50,434 bases of DNA, from IMG/VR virus record IMGVR_UViG_3300047317_000401, positions 1-50,434 of that record; one strand, 5' to 3'. The DNA comes from a virus. The notes beneath the pieces were generated by a model. The model saw only the letters and a list, made by a program, of their open reading frames with translations. It had not been told where the DNA came from and searched no databases. Positions 14,141 through 23,628 of the stretch are shown one piece after another (the stretch's first letter is position 1; each line of letters begins with the position of its first letter). Made by a program: the position numbers and the translations under genes.

Positions 14141-16105
14141 ATGCCCGGGACACGGCTTGTCCTGGACCTGGAGACCACGAGCCTTGCCGATCTGCGCGTG
14201 GTCGGGTCCAGTGTCTACGCGAGCGATCCGTCCACCCGCGTCACGGTTTTATGTTACGCCCTTGGGCGGGGTCCCGTGCGAACCTGGACCGGCGGTCCCT
14301 GTCCTGACGATCTGCGCGCGGCGATCACGGCGGGCTGCGTGGTCGTCGCGCATAATTACCTTTTCGAACTGAACATCTGGGCGGCGGTGCTGGTCCCGCG
14401 AGGGTTCCCGCCGATCCGACTTGACCAATGGTCCTGCACCATGGCGCGTGCCCTGGTCGCCGGCCTGCCGGCCAGCCTCGAACTGGCGGGCCACGCGCTG
14501 GGGCTCGCCATCCAGAAGGACGCGTCCGCCCGGGACCTGATGCTGCGGTTCGCGAGGCCCCGGAGCCTGAACCCGTTGACGTGGTGGCACGAGACGGACC
14601 CGGCACGCTTCGCGCATTTGGTCTCCTACTGCGCTCAGGACGTGGCGGCGGAACGCGAACTGGATGGCGCGGTCCCCGAGTTGAGCCCCCGCGAGTATGA
14701 AATCTTCCTGGCCGATCACGCGATCAACCAAAGGGGTGTGCGCGTGGATCTCGCTTTGGTGGATCGGATGCGGACGCTGAGTGACGCCGAAAAGCTGCGC
14801 ATCAACGACCGGTTGAACCGGTTGACCAATGGCCAGATCACGTCCGGCGCCCAAGTGGGCAAGCTGGTCACGTGGCTGACCGACAACGACACGCCGGTCC
14901 CGATGCTGGACCCAGGCCACGGCAAGCCTCCCCGGCCCACCCTGGGCCGTGAGGCGGTCGAGGGGATGCTTGCTCGTCCCGGGCTGCCCACGCACGTCAG
15001 CGCCGTCCTGCGCTGCCGCCGGGACGTGTCTCGCTCATCGACCGCCAAGCTGACCACCATCAGGAACCGGGTCAGCCCTGACCACCGGGTCCGGGGCGGG
15101 TTCCAATATTACGGCGCCAACCGCACGGGGCGCTGGGCCGGGCGCGGCGTGCAATGGCAGAACTTTCCCAGGGGCACGATCAAGGATGTGCGAAGCGCCG
15201 TGACCCTGGTCAACGAGGGCGCGACCGTGGAGGACCTGGACCTTCTCTTTGAGGACAGCCCCATGGGTGTCCTGGCGTCGATGCTCAGATCCGTGATCGA
15301 AGCGGCACCGGGGCACATGCTGGTATCCTGCGATCTTTCCCAGATCGAAGCCCGGGTCCTGGTCTGGCTGGCCGGGCAGGACGATGTCGTCGAACTGTTC
15401 CGCCGGGACGAGGATGTCTACACCTACACGGCGAAGTCCCTGGGTTCCGACAACCGCCAGTTCGGCAAGGTCCTGGTCCTGGCGACCGGCTTCGGCATGG
15501 GACCACGGCGGTTCCGCGACACCGCCCGGACGTTCGGCGTCACGCTCACCGAGGGCGAGGCCGAGGACGCCGTCGCCGGTTGGCGCGGCCTGAACCACCA
15601 TGTCGTCCACATGTGGTGGGAAGCCCACAAGATCGCCCTGGCTGTCGCCGCCGGCCCGGTGGGTTCGGCGGTCAGCTTCCGGGGCATGGTCTTCGCCCGC
15701 CGGTCCCAGAGCCTGGACATCGTCCTGCCGAGTGGCCGGGCGCTGGTCTACCGCGAGCCCCAGGTGCGCCGGCACCCCGACCACGGGCACCTGGAGTTCG
15801 TCTACCGGGGCGTGGAGCAAGGGCGCTGGGCCTGGGTGCGGTCGTGGCCCGGAAAGTTGACGGAAAATATTGTCCAGGCCATCGCCCGCGATGTCATGGC
15901 CGAAGCGATCATCCGGGTGCATCGCCGGGGGCCTCCCCTGATCGCCACCGTGCATGACGAACTGATTTCCGAGGTCCCCGCCGCGCGGGCCGAGGACGCC
16001 CGGGACTGGCTGTCACGGGCGATGAACCGGGCACCCGTTTGGGCGCCGGGACTGCCCGTCGCCGCCGCCGCCACGATAGGCCGGCGCTACCGGAAAGACG
16101 CCTGA
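14141..16105 (+). CDS. Family A DNA polymerase with 3'-5' exonuclease
   Basis: 654 residues, the phage replicative polymerase. The exonuclease has DLETTS (D9, E11), AHNYLFE (N72; E76 where D is usual) and YCAQD (Y163, D167). The polymerase has motif A SCDLSQIEA (D398), motif B NRQFGKVLVLATGFG with R439 and K443, and motif C VHDEL (H605, D606). Aligning motif B with E. coli Pol I puts Leu447 at position 762 and Phe451 at position 766. Leu at 762 has been linked in viral surveys to slower or temperate lifestyles, which suits a phage with an integrase. There is no 5'-3' exonuclease domain, as is usual for phage polymerases. It is the last gene of the early operon. Confidence 0.95.
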   Translation: MPGTRLVLDLETTSLADLRVVGSSVYASDPSTRVTVLCYALGRGPVRTWTGGPCPDDLRAAITAGCVVVAHNYLFELNIWAAVLVPRGFPPIRLDQWSCTMARALVAGLPASLELAGHALGLAIQKDASARDLMLRFARPRSLNPLTWWHETDPARFAHLVSYCAQDVAAERELDGAVPELSPREYEIFLADHAINQRGVRVDLALVDRMRTLSDAEKLRINDRLNRLTNGQITSGAQVGKLVTWLTDNDTPVPMLDPGHGKPPRPTLGREAVEGMLARPGLPTHVSAVLRCRRDVSRSSTAKLTTIRNRVSPDHRVRGGFQYYGANRTGRWAGRGVQWQNFPRGTIKDVRSAVTLVNEGATVEDLDLLFEDSPMGVLASMLRSVIEAAPGHMLVSCDLSQIEARVLVWLAGQDDVVELFRRDEDVYTYTAKSLGSDNRQFGKVLVLATGFGMGPRRFRDTARTFGVTLTEGEAEDAVAGWRGLNHHVVHMWWEAHKIALAVAAGPVGSAVSFRGMVFARRSQSLDIVLPSGRALVYREPQVRRHPDHGHLEFVYRGVEQGRWAWVRSWPGKLTENIVQAIARDVMAEAIIRVHRRGPPLIATVHDELISEVPAARAEDARDWLSRAMNRAPVWAPGLPVAAAATIGRRYRKDA

Positions 16106-16562
16106 CGGCGCTCCGAAACAGGACAGATTTTCTTTGCACTCTTTTTTGCACTCGCTTGGTAAGGCCCGTGGCTATTGGGTTTCTCGTCCAGAAGTTAAAT
16201 TAGTGCAAAAATCCCGCACAAAATCCGATACGATAGACCCCACGAACATTAACAAGACACGCCTACCAACACACCAGGAACCTAAGGATTATCAAGGCTT
16301 TTGGCGGTTTCAACAGTAAAAACAACACACTGGAAAACCAACAGGACAGCGTTCTGCTGGAACGGTGCGATACACCAACAAATATACTGCAACATATTGG
16401 TATAACAAGTGTTTTTAGCGTGTCCCTGGACTTGTCTTGTGCAAAACCTTTGCACCGTTCCACCTGTGAAGTTTAAGACCGTTGATAAGACACGGTTAAT
16501 CCGTTGCGGTCCCAGGTTCTGAGACTGTGTTGGCTTCAGGACAAGCGGGGACGTGCGGGACT
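16106..16562. other. Convergent A+T-richer junction with TTTGCAC repeats
   Basis: 457 bp between the convergent early (+) and late (-) blocks, clearly lower in G+C than the rest. TTTGCACTC occurs at 16133-16141 and 16145-16153, AGTGCAAAAA at 16202-16211, and TGTGCAAAACCTTTGCAC at 16439-16456. GGAACGGTGC at 16359-16368 has an exact inverted partner at 16452-16461. Two small open frames here have no ribosome sites and poor protein character. An attachment site with arm-type repeats, a second origin, or terminator sequences are the options. Confidence 0.5.
16133..16456. repeat. Dispersed TTTGCAC/GTGCAAA repeats
   Basis: Five copies of the 7-mer within 325 bp, two as a 12-bp-spaced direct pair at the left end and two as a head-to-head pair (GTGCAAA-ACC-TTTGCAC) at the right end. 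This arrangement is unlike chance in G+C-rich DNA and resembles a protein-binding array. Confidence 0.65.
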
Positions 16563-19500
16563 TCAGTGGGCCTTCTTCGGCGGCTCGCCCTGGGTCTTGT
16601 ACTGGTGCCCCCGGTAGCCCAGGAGTCCGACGCCACTCGCCCCGGCGACCGCGCCGATGGCCACCTTGCCGGCGCCGGGGACGATCTTGAGCATGGGCAT
16701 CAGCACGTCATCGGTGAGCCCCAGCATCCACGAGGGCAGGCCCCCGGCGGCGGCGTTCTCCTGGCCCGACACCGACTCATCCAGCGGCGGCAGGCCCTCC
16801 AGGGGCGGCGGCGCGTAGGGGTCCTTGGGTTCCTTCTTGATCGTCGTGCCGCGCTCCCCGGCCACGCTGTCGGTGATCGCCCGCGAAACCGTGGTCGAGG
16901 TTCCCGCCACCGACATCGCCGCGAGCAACCCCGAAAGCGGTCCGCCCGCCGGGACCATGGTGGAGAGTTTGGTCAGGCCGGCGAGGAAGGCCGGTTTGGC
17001 GGTCAGTTGCCCCAGCGCCTGGACGGCGTTGTAGACCTCGGTGTTGGTGCCCACGCCGCCCTTACCGCTGATGGCGTGGCCGACGCCTTTCACGATGTCC
17101 GTCAGGTAGCGCATCTCGGTGGCGAGGTAGGGGCCTTCCATCAGCGCCGACGTATCCGACCTGTAGCGCAGGCTGGTGATCGCCTGTCCTATCGCGTCCA
17201 TGGGACCGGCCATGCCCGACGCGCTGACGGTGTTGGAGAGCAGCCAGTCGCCCAGGTCGCCGTCGTCTTCGTGCTTCTTCCACGCCGGATGGTTGAACAG
17301 GTAAGTGCGCGGGACATACATGAGCCCGGTCCCGGCCAGCAGCGCCATGCCGGCGACAGCCGTTCCCACCCAGGACTTAAAGCGCGCCGCCTCGGCCTGA
17401 AACGCGGCGCCCGTGGGGCTCGCGCCCTGGGCGATCTGGCGATCCCATTCCCGTTGCCGGACGTGCCCCGCCTTGTGCAGCACGGGCTCCATGACGTTGC
17501 GCCAGAAGCCGTAAGGGAACGCGGTCAGTTGCGCCATCATGTTCACCATGGGGTTTTGCAGCGCCCCCATGGGCTTCTCGGCGGCGGTCGGGTCCTGCGA
17601 CATGCGATTGAGCATACGGTTCGCGGCGACCTCGTAGAGCCCGCCCATCGGGTGGTTCTCGATGGCTTCGCGGGTAGGCAGATCAGGGAAGGACTCCAGG
17701 AACTTCCGCATCTCGGGCATCTGCGCGTCGTTGATGAACCAGTCGCGCAGCAAGGTCTTCGCGTCGGCCTGACGGTTAAGCTGGCTCCGGCCTTGGGCGG
17801 GGTCGGTGGCGAGCCGCAGGAGGACCTTCATGTGATCGGTCCCGGCGCCCAGGGTCGCCGCCCTGATCCAGCGCACCGCCGGGCTGAGCGCCAGTTCAAA
17901 GTAATTATGCATGAACTTTTCGATGGTGGGCGAACCCGAGTAGTCGCTGAACCGGGACGCCGACGCCGCGCCCTGGAGCCGGGACTGGGTGCCGCCGATG
18001 GCCCGCAGCACCGCCATGCGCTCGGCGGCGGTCCCGGTCCTGAGCGCCGCCGCGCCCATGTTGGTGAACGTCTTGAACAGCATCTTGGGCGAGCCGCCCG
18101 CGAGAAGCGTTCCAAAGGGCTCGCCTATGGCGCTGATCGAGGCGCCGGGCAGGGTGATGAGCGCGCCCACCGACGAGGCGAGGTTGGTGATGCGCTCCAA
18201 CGCCGGGTTGTTGCTCCGCATCGAGCGACCCGTGACGGTCTCCACGATCTTCTTGATCGGCTCGTTGAACGCGCTGTGCATTCCGCCCAGTTCGATGGCG
18301 TCGTTGACGGCTTTCTGGATGCCATGGCCGTCTTGGCCGAACAGTTCGGTGAACGCGACCTTGCGGGAGACGCCGTGGACATAGCTGGGGATCATGTCCA
18401 GGACGTTGGTGTGCATCCAGTTCCGCATGATCTGATCCGCCTCGGGCGGTAGGGTTCTCCCCTTGGTGAACTTGCTGTCCGGTCCCAGCGTATTGAAGCG
18501 CGTGGGGCTCCCCGACGCGATGGCGTCGTAGACGTTCTCGGCTTCGTGCCCGGCCAACTGGTCCCGAACGTGGTCCCGCCACAAATCATGCAGATCCTGG
18601 TTTTCCTGGACCAGTTTATCCCGCTCGGCGCGCAGCGCCGTGGGATCGTGGGTGGTCGGATTGATCGCGCCCCCGGCGGCGAGTTCTTCGTCGATGGCGG
18701 TGATCCGGCGCAGGTTGCGGGTGGTCTGGTTCATCGCGTCCCGCGCGGCGGGATCGAACAGCCCGCTGTTCCGCGTGCTGGCGTCGGTCTCCCGCCACCA
18801 TTGGTTGAGGCGGGCCACCGAGTCAGGCTGGGCGCCCAGGTCCTTGTCGAAGATGACCTGATTGAGTTTGGTCCTGTCCCGGACAAAGCCGGCGTGATCC
18901 GCGAGGATGGCCTTGTCGTTGTAGACCCGGGGGAAATACCCGCTTTTGGCGTAGGGCACGTCCATGCCGGCGGCTTTCATCCGGTCGTACTGGGCGTCCA
19001 GGACATGCGAGCGGATCGCCGCCGCCGCCCGGCGTATCTCGGGCGGTATTTGCAGCCTTGGTCCCGTGCCCGTGAGATCACGCGCGTTCTGGGGATAGGT
19101 CATTTCCCCGGTGGTCAGCGTGTGCCTGAGCATGGCGTTCTGTTCCGCCGTCAGGTAGGGGCGTTTGGTGATCCTCCCCACCAGCCCATTGTCTTTGAGT
19201 ATGTCCTCGAACTGGGATACGTCGGGGCGCTCGTAGGCGCGGGTGCGTTCCTCGTAGGTGCGCCCGATCAGGCGCCCGGAGCCCGGGTCCACGCCCAGCT
19301 TGTCCCGCAGCGCCTGGATATAGGGCCGGGCCTTGGGCGGTAGCTGGCGGATAATGCGCTCCAGATTACCAAGGGCCGAGTTCCACGTCATGGCGATGTC
19401 GTCGGCCTTGCGCACGGCGAGGCTCTTGTCCGTGGGCAGGCCCTGCTTTTCACCTTTACGCGTATCATACGTGGGCGGCGGTCTGGGCGCCTCGGGGTCG

Positions 19501-22500
19501 TGAAAGATGGCCTCGTGGTCCTTGGCGAACAGATTGGACCAACGAAGGGCGCCCAGGTCCTGGCGCAGACTGGTGAGCATACCGGGCTTCATATCCGCCG
19601 GGCGCGTCCCCCAGGGCTTCAGATCATACATTTCACTGGTGGGCGTGGCCTTGGGCTGGCTCCGGCTCAGCGTGGACGCGCGGTCGAGTTCGGTGGTTAG
19701 CTCATCGAACGCGTGGAACATGTCCAACCGGTCCATCCAGTTGGGGTAACGGTGCCTGATCTCGGCCAGGGCGCGGTCCTGGTAGGCTTTGTTCGATTTC
19801 ACCACGCCCGCCGTGTCATGCCCCGCCGCTTCCATGCGGTAGGCGGTGTAAGCCTCCCCCACGCGGGCGAAGAGTTCATGCGCTGACGCCCAATACTGAG
19901 GGTTTGGACCTCTCAGCCCGGCGGTTCGCAGGTCGGACGGCCCGATGCGCAGCCGGGACGCGCCCTTATCCAGGTTCTCGATCTCACGCCGCGCCGCCAG
20001 CGCCGCTGCTGTCGGCTGTCCCGCCGCCGTGGTCTTGCGCGCGGTCTGCTCAAGTCTGAGCCGGCGCAGCATTTCCTCGCCCCGGTTGTAGGACATGGCG
20101 TTCAGCACGCGGGCGAACGCCGACTGCACCGGGTCCTTCGGGTCCAGCGCGCCGGCCTTGGCGCTCCAGGACAGTAGCTGCTGTTTGTTCGGGTTATTGT
20201 GCAGTAAATCAGTCAAATGATCGTCGATGGCGTGCCAGTGTTCGTGCGCGTAGCTATTTGATCCGCCCGAGATGTGAATGGTTTTGTCCGCGAAACTATA
20301 GGCGCCATACCAGCTTTCGCCCCGGAAGTTCTTCGGGACCATGTGCAGGGCCAGCCGTCCATTCAGCGCGATGGTTTCCCGGGACCAGCCCAGCGCCGCC
20401 GCCATGTTGTTCATGTTTTGGTGCATATTGAGAAGCTGATCCCGCGTGACCTTGGGATCGACCTTCGGGTCCACGTCCACCTTGGCGAAGCCGTATTCAT
20501 CTTCCAGTTGCTTCGCCAGGACCCTGATCTGTTCCCCGATGGGCGCGTTGACCATGGTCTCCGGGTCGCGCCCGGAGCCGCGCAGCGCATCGTGGAAGGC
20601 TTTGCGGTATTCAGGGGTGCCGGGGCTGTAGGCGTGATCCTCGAAGGTGAGGGGGTCGCCCACCTGGGGCGTGACGACGGGTTCCAGTTCAGGCTGGGGC
20701 TTCGCCCGGGGCGGCAGCCGCTCGGGCTCGCCCGGCGCCGGGGCCTTGCGGCGGAAGCCCGCGCGGGACTCCAGGGTGCCGGGGGTTTCCTGGGCCGCCA
20801 AGGGCGCCGCCGGGGTTGTTCCGGGTGCGTTCGCTCCTTGTGCGGAAGTCTCGGGTTCCCCGGCGGTCGCGGCGGCGCGTTCCTGGTCCACCCACTTAAC
20901 GAGCCGGTCCCGCCATGTTTCGCCCGGTTTGAGCGGGTCCTTGGAGCCCGTCGAAAGGGCGTCGCGGTAGGCTTCGTCGGGCGCGTTGATCCGGTCCAGT
21001 TCGTCCAGTTTATAGGCGGGGGTGCCGGGGGTTTCGCGCGGCGTGGAGGGTGTGGACCCTGGTGACGGGGTCGGCTCCGGTGTGATCGGGATCGGTTCGG
21101 CTATCGTTCCTCTGGGTTCGGCTTGTCCCGGGACAGGTTCGCCCTGTCCCGGGACCGGCGCTGTCCCGGGTGGTTCCTCGCCGGTTACGAGCCGGCGCAG
21201 TCGCGCCCGAAGTTCAAGCCGTCGCGGCGCTGTGAGCGGTAGCGCGCCCATCTCTCGCAGGATCGCGGTAGCCGCCGCCGCGCGTTCCGGCGTTTCCGGC
21301 GTCCAAAGTCTGTCACGGCTCGCGGCGTCATCAAGGCGCACCGTATCCGCGTCGATCAGGTTGCCGTCCTTACCGAGAAAGAAACTCGACACGCTTCCGC
21401 CGCCGCTCCGCTTTTCGAGGAGAAGCGCGCCATTGACCGAAGCGGTTGGCCCGACACGAAACCTGTCCCCTGGCTCGGGACCGGTGAAGAAGCCGTTGGC
21501 CAGGGGCGCGCCGGGTTGGTGTTCGCCCGGCTCGGTTCCAGGCTCTACACCGGGGGCTGGGGGCTCCGGGGCAACAAGGGCTGGCTCGGCACCCCCCTCG
21601 CTTCGCTCGGGGGGAGGGACAGGCGGTCGAACCACGCCGGGAGCGACGCCCGGCTCAGGAGGTTGTCCGGGCCGGGGCGCATCCACGGGAACAGTTCCAA
21701 TTGGACCGGCGGTCGGCTCCATACCAGGACGGGCGGTTTCCGCGCCGGCTGGCTCACCGGTCGGGACGGCGGCGGGCGGTTCGGGAATAACAGGGGCGGC
21801 GGCGGGCTCGCCGGGACGGGGTTGGGCTGTGGTAACATCCGGGGGTGTCTCCCTTGGTGGTATGGGTGGGGGCTCAGGCGAAGGCATGGGCGTCGTGATC
21901 GGCACGGCCTCGCCCGGCGCCACGCCCTCGGGCGGGGGACGGACCAGATCGGTGAAAGGAGTGGGACGCGATGGAATGGGCGGTGGTTCTGTCGCTGGTG
22001 CTGTCGGTGGCGTCCCTTGTCCTGACGGTGGTGGCGCTGTTCCTGATCCATCGCCGCTGGTGGTAGCGCCGCCGCGCAGCCGCGTGGCGAGTTGGCTCCC
22101 GTAATGCTGGCCGTAGTGCATGACGCCCCCGGCGACACCGCCGCCGATGGCGTTCTCGATGGCGCCCTGGATCATCTCGTCAACGCTCGGCGTCGGCTGG
22201 CCCGTGATGGCGGGGTCGATCACGCCCTGTTTGATGGCGCCGGTCCCGGGACCGGTCACGGCGGCGTGGAACAGCAGGTTGCCCACCACGGATTTCACCG
22301 CGCGGAGACCGAACAAGGGCGCGGTCAGGCCCGTGAAGGCGCCAGACGCTTCGGCCACGTGATATGCCTGATTGACGGCGGCGTCGTGATCGAGGCCCTG
22401 GCGCAGCGCGTCCTCGTAAGCGGGTATCAGGCTCTGAGCGAAGTCGGTGACACTACCGCCCAGCGCGCCGCCGGCCAGTCCGCCGACGACGCCGCCGACG

Positions 22501-23033
22501 GGACCGCCCACGGCGGTTCCCGCCGCCCCGCCGCCCAGGGTGCCCAGGAACATCGAGGCCAGCGTGGGCGCGCTGTGCGTCAATCCGTAGACAATCCGTC
22601 CGCCGGGCGTGCGCTCCACTTGCGGCGGCGCCTCGGTGGCGCTGAACGCCTGCCCGGTGGCGAGTTGACGGGTCTCCCGGTTCACATCGCCCAGCGCGGC
22701 TATGCCGCTGTCCCACATCCCTTGCCGCGTGTCAGGCGGTTCCGGTGGCGCGTTGGGGTCCGGCGGCGGCGTGAAGATCGCCCCCAGATCGGTCATCGGC
22801 ATGGGCTGCGGCATGGACTGGGGTAGGGACGTGGCGGGCGCCGGGACAGGGACCGGCGTGGTCGTCGCCGGGGGCGGGTCCATCGTCCAGCCATTCGCTG
22901 ATGTGGCGGGCGCCGGGGCGGGGTTTGGCGTGGTCGCGGGAAGTGGGTCCATCGTCCAACCGCCGTTGGTCGGCGCCTCGGTGGGCGCGGGGGGCGGGTC
23001 CAGCGTCCAACCGTCCAGGGGCGGCGGCGGCAT
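16563..23033 (-). CDS. Giant internal virion/ejection protein (T7 gp16-like position), 2156 aa
   Basis: The longest gene; it starts directly after the transglycosylase stop (TGAATG). In podoviruses the protein in this position is packed inside the head and ejected to form the channel across the envelope. The N-terminus has three copies of GWT(M/L)DPxPA (residues 8-60). A long Pro/Glu/Thr-rich segment covers about 310-800, and there are Ala/Gly-rich hydrophobic stretches near 170-210 and in the last 500 residues. A HEHWH motif (H930-H934, HExxH) in SYAHEHWHAIDDH suggests a zinc-metallopeptidase domain. The lytic transglycosylase that T7 gp16 carries at its N-terminus is here the separate upstream gene. 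The role is inferred from position, size and composition. Confidence 0.8.
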   Translation of the reverse strand: MPPPPLDGWTLDPPPAPTEAPTNGGWTMDPLPATTPNPAPAPATSANGWTMDPPPATTTPVPVPAPATSLPQSMPQPMPMTDLGAIFTPPPDPNAPPEPPDTRQGMWDSGIAALGDVNRETRQLATGQAFSATEAPPQVERTPGGRIVYGLTHSAPTLASMFLGTLGGGAAGTAVGGPVGGVVGGLAGGALGGSVTDFAQSLIPAYEDALRQGLDHDAAVNQAYHVAEASGAFTGLTAPLFGLRAVKSVVGNLLFHAAVTGPGTGAIKQGVIDPAITGQPTPSVDEMIQGAIENAIGGGVAGGVMHYGQHYGSQLATRLRGGATTSGDGSGTAPPPSGQGTPPTAPATEPPPIPSRPTPFTDLVRPPPEGVAPGEAVPITTPMPSPEPPPIPPRETPPDVTTAQPRPGEPAAAPVIPEPPAAVPTGEPAGAETARPGMEPTAGPIGTVPVDAPRPGQPPEPGVAPGVVRPPVPPPERSEGGAEPALVAPEPPAPGVEPGTEPGEHQPGAPLANGFFTGPEPGDRFRVGPTASVNGALLLEKRSGGGSVSSFFLGKDGNLIDADTVRLDDAASRDRLWTPETPERAAAATAILREMGALPLTAPRRLELRARLRRLVTGEEPPGTAPVPGQGEPVPGQAEPRGTIAEPIPITPEPTPSPGSTPSTPRETPGTPAYKLDELDRINAPDEAYRDALSTGSKDPLKPGETWRDRLVKWVDQERAAATAGEPETSAQGANAPGTTPAAPLAAQETPGTLESRAGFRRKAPAPGEPERLPPRAKPQPELEPVVTPQVGDPLTFEDHAYSPGTPEYRKAFHDALRGSGRDPETMVNAPIGEQIRVLAKQLEDEYGFAKVDVDPKVDPKVTRDQLLNMHQNMNNMAAALGWSRETIALNGRLALHMVPKNFRGESWYGAYSFADKTIHISGGSNSYAHEHWHAIDDHLTDLLHNNPNKQQLLSWSAKAGALDPKDPVQSAFARVLNAMSYNRGEEMLRRLRLEQTARKTTAAGQPTAAALAARREIENLDKGASRLRIGPSDLRTAGLRGPNPQYWASAHELFARVGEAYTAYRMEAAGHDTAGVVKSNKAYQDRALAEIRHRYPNWMDRLDMFHAFDELTTELDRASTLSRSQPKATPTSEMYDLKPWGTRPADMKPGMLTSLRQDLGALRWSNLFAKDHEAIFHDPEAPRPPPTYDTRKGEKQGLPTDKSLAVRKADDIAMTWNSALGNLERIIRQLPPKARPYIQALRDKLGVDPGSGRLIGRTYEERTRAYERPDVSQFEDILKDNGLVGRITKRPYLTAEQNAMLRHTLTTGEMTYPQNARDLTGTGPRLQIPPEIRRAAAAIRSHVLDAQYDRMKAAGMDVPYAKSGYFPRVYNDKAILADHAGFVRDRTKLNQVIFDKDLGAQPDSVARLNQWWRETDASTRNSGLFDPAARDAMNQTTRNLRRITAIDEELAAGGAINPTTHDPTALRAERDKLVQENQDLHDLWRDHVRDQLAGHEAENVYDAIASGSPTRFNTLGPDSKFTKGRTLPPEADQIMRNWMHTNVLDMIPSYVHGVSRKVAFTELFGQDGHGIQKAVNDAIELGGMHSAFNEPIKKIVETVTGRSMRSNNPALERITNLASSVGALITLPGASISAIGEPFGTLLAGGSPKMLFKTFTNMGAAALRTGTAAERMAVLRAIGGTQSRLQGAASASRFSDYSGSPTIEKFMHNYFELALSPAVRWIRAATLGAGTDHMKVLLRLATDPAQGRSQLNRQADAKTLLRDWFINDAQMPEMRKFLESFPDLPTREAIENHPMGGLYEVAANRMLNRMSQDPTAAEKPMGALQNPMVNMMAQLTAFPYGFWRNVMEPVLHKAGHVRQREWDRQIAQGASPTGAAFQAEAARFKSWVGTAVAGMALLAGTGLMYVPRTYLFNHPAWKKHEDDGDLGDWLLSNTVSASGMAGPMDAIGQAITSLRYRSDTSALMEGPYLATEMRYLTDIVKGVGHAISGKGGVGTNTEVYNAVQALGQLTAKPAFLAGLTKLSTMVPAGGPLSGLLAAMSVAGTSTTVSRAITDSVAGERGTTIKKEPKDPYAPPPLEGLPPLDESVSGQENAAAGGLPSWMLGLTDDVLMPMLKIVPGAGKVAIGAVAGASGVGLLGYRGHQYKTQGEPPKKAH

Positions 23034-23588
23034 TCAGGCGAGACCCTGACCGCGCCGCGCGGCCTGGGTGAAGGCGTCCGCCAGCGACGTGGGCGCGCCC
23101 GGGGTCGGCGGCGGCAAGGACAGGGGAGGACCAGCCGGCGCCGCCGCCGCCATCAACGGTCCGGCTGGCGCGTCCGGTCCCGCTGATAGAGTTGGGCCGC
23201 CCGGCGCCGGGGGACCGCCGCCGCTGCCGCCCATGATCTTGGCGATGTAGTTTCGGGTCTCGGAGGGCAGGTTGCCCATGCCGTTCCGCGATACGTTGCC
23301 CGGTCCCCAGTTGTAGGCGGCGAGCGCGTGCGTGTAGTCGCCGCCGAACCTGTTGAGGTTCTGGCGTAGGTAGAGCGCCGCCGCCGGGATGGCCTGGGCC
23401 GGGTCCATCGGGTCGATCCCCAGGCCGCGCGCGGTGCCGGGCATGAACTGCGCGATGCCGGCGGCGCCGGACGGGTTGCGCGCGTTCGGGTTGAGCCCGC
23501 TTTCAGCCGCCAACTGGCGGCGGAATATGTCGTGATCCAGGCCGTATTTCTCGGCGGCGCCCCGGATCATGCTGTCAATATCGCTCAT
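23034..23588 (-). CDS. Virion lytic transglycosylase (SLT family)
   Basis: 184 residues. The SLT domain covers residues 1-120: YGLDHDIFRRQLAAESGLNP has the catalytic Glu of AAESGLNP, followed by GAAGIAQFMPGTARGLG and HALAAYNWGPGNV, all hallmarks of Slt-type enzymes. The rest is a Pro/Ala/Gly tail. It cleaves peptidoglycan glycan strands, probably to let the ejection proteins pass on infection, since it is coupled to the giant ejection protein. No other cell-wall hydrolase is evident in the genome, so it might also help lysis. There is no signal peptide. Confidence 0.88.
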   Translation of the reverse strand: MSDIDSMIRGAAEKYGLDHDIFRRQLAAESGLNPNARNPSGAAGIAQFMPGTARGLGIDPMDPAQAIPAAALYLRQNLNRFGGDYTHALAAYNWGPGNVSRNGMGNLPSETRNYIAKIMGGSGGGPPAPGGPTLSAGPDAPAGPLMAAAAPAGPPLSLPPPTPGAPTSLADAFTQAARRGQGLA

Positions 23589-23628
23589 GTTCGTTCGCTC
23601 CGCTCACTCACATGAGCTGCTACCGCGC

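Noticed and set aside
16134-16463. Two small frames (61 codons +, 66 codons -) in the 16.1-16.5 kb gap
   Set aside because: No ribosome sites, overlapping each other and the repeat array; A+T-rich DNA gives such frames by chance.
16527-18452. 641-codon + strand frame
   Set aside because: Antisense to the giant ejection protein; Arg/His/Gly-rich with no motif.
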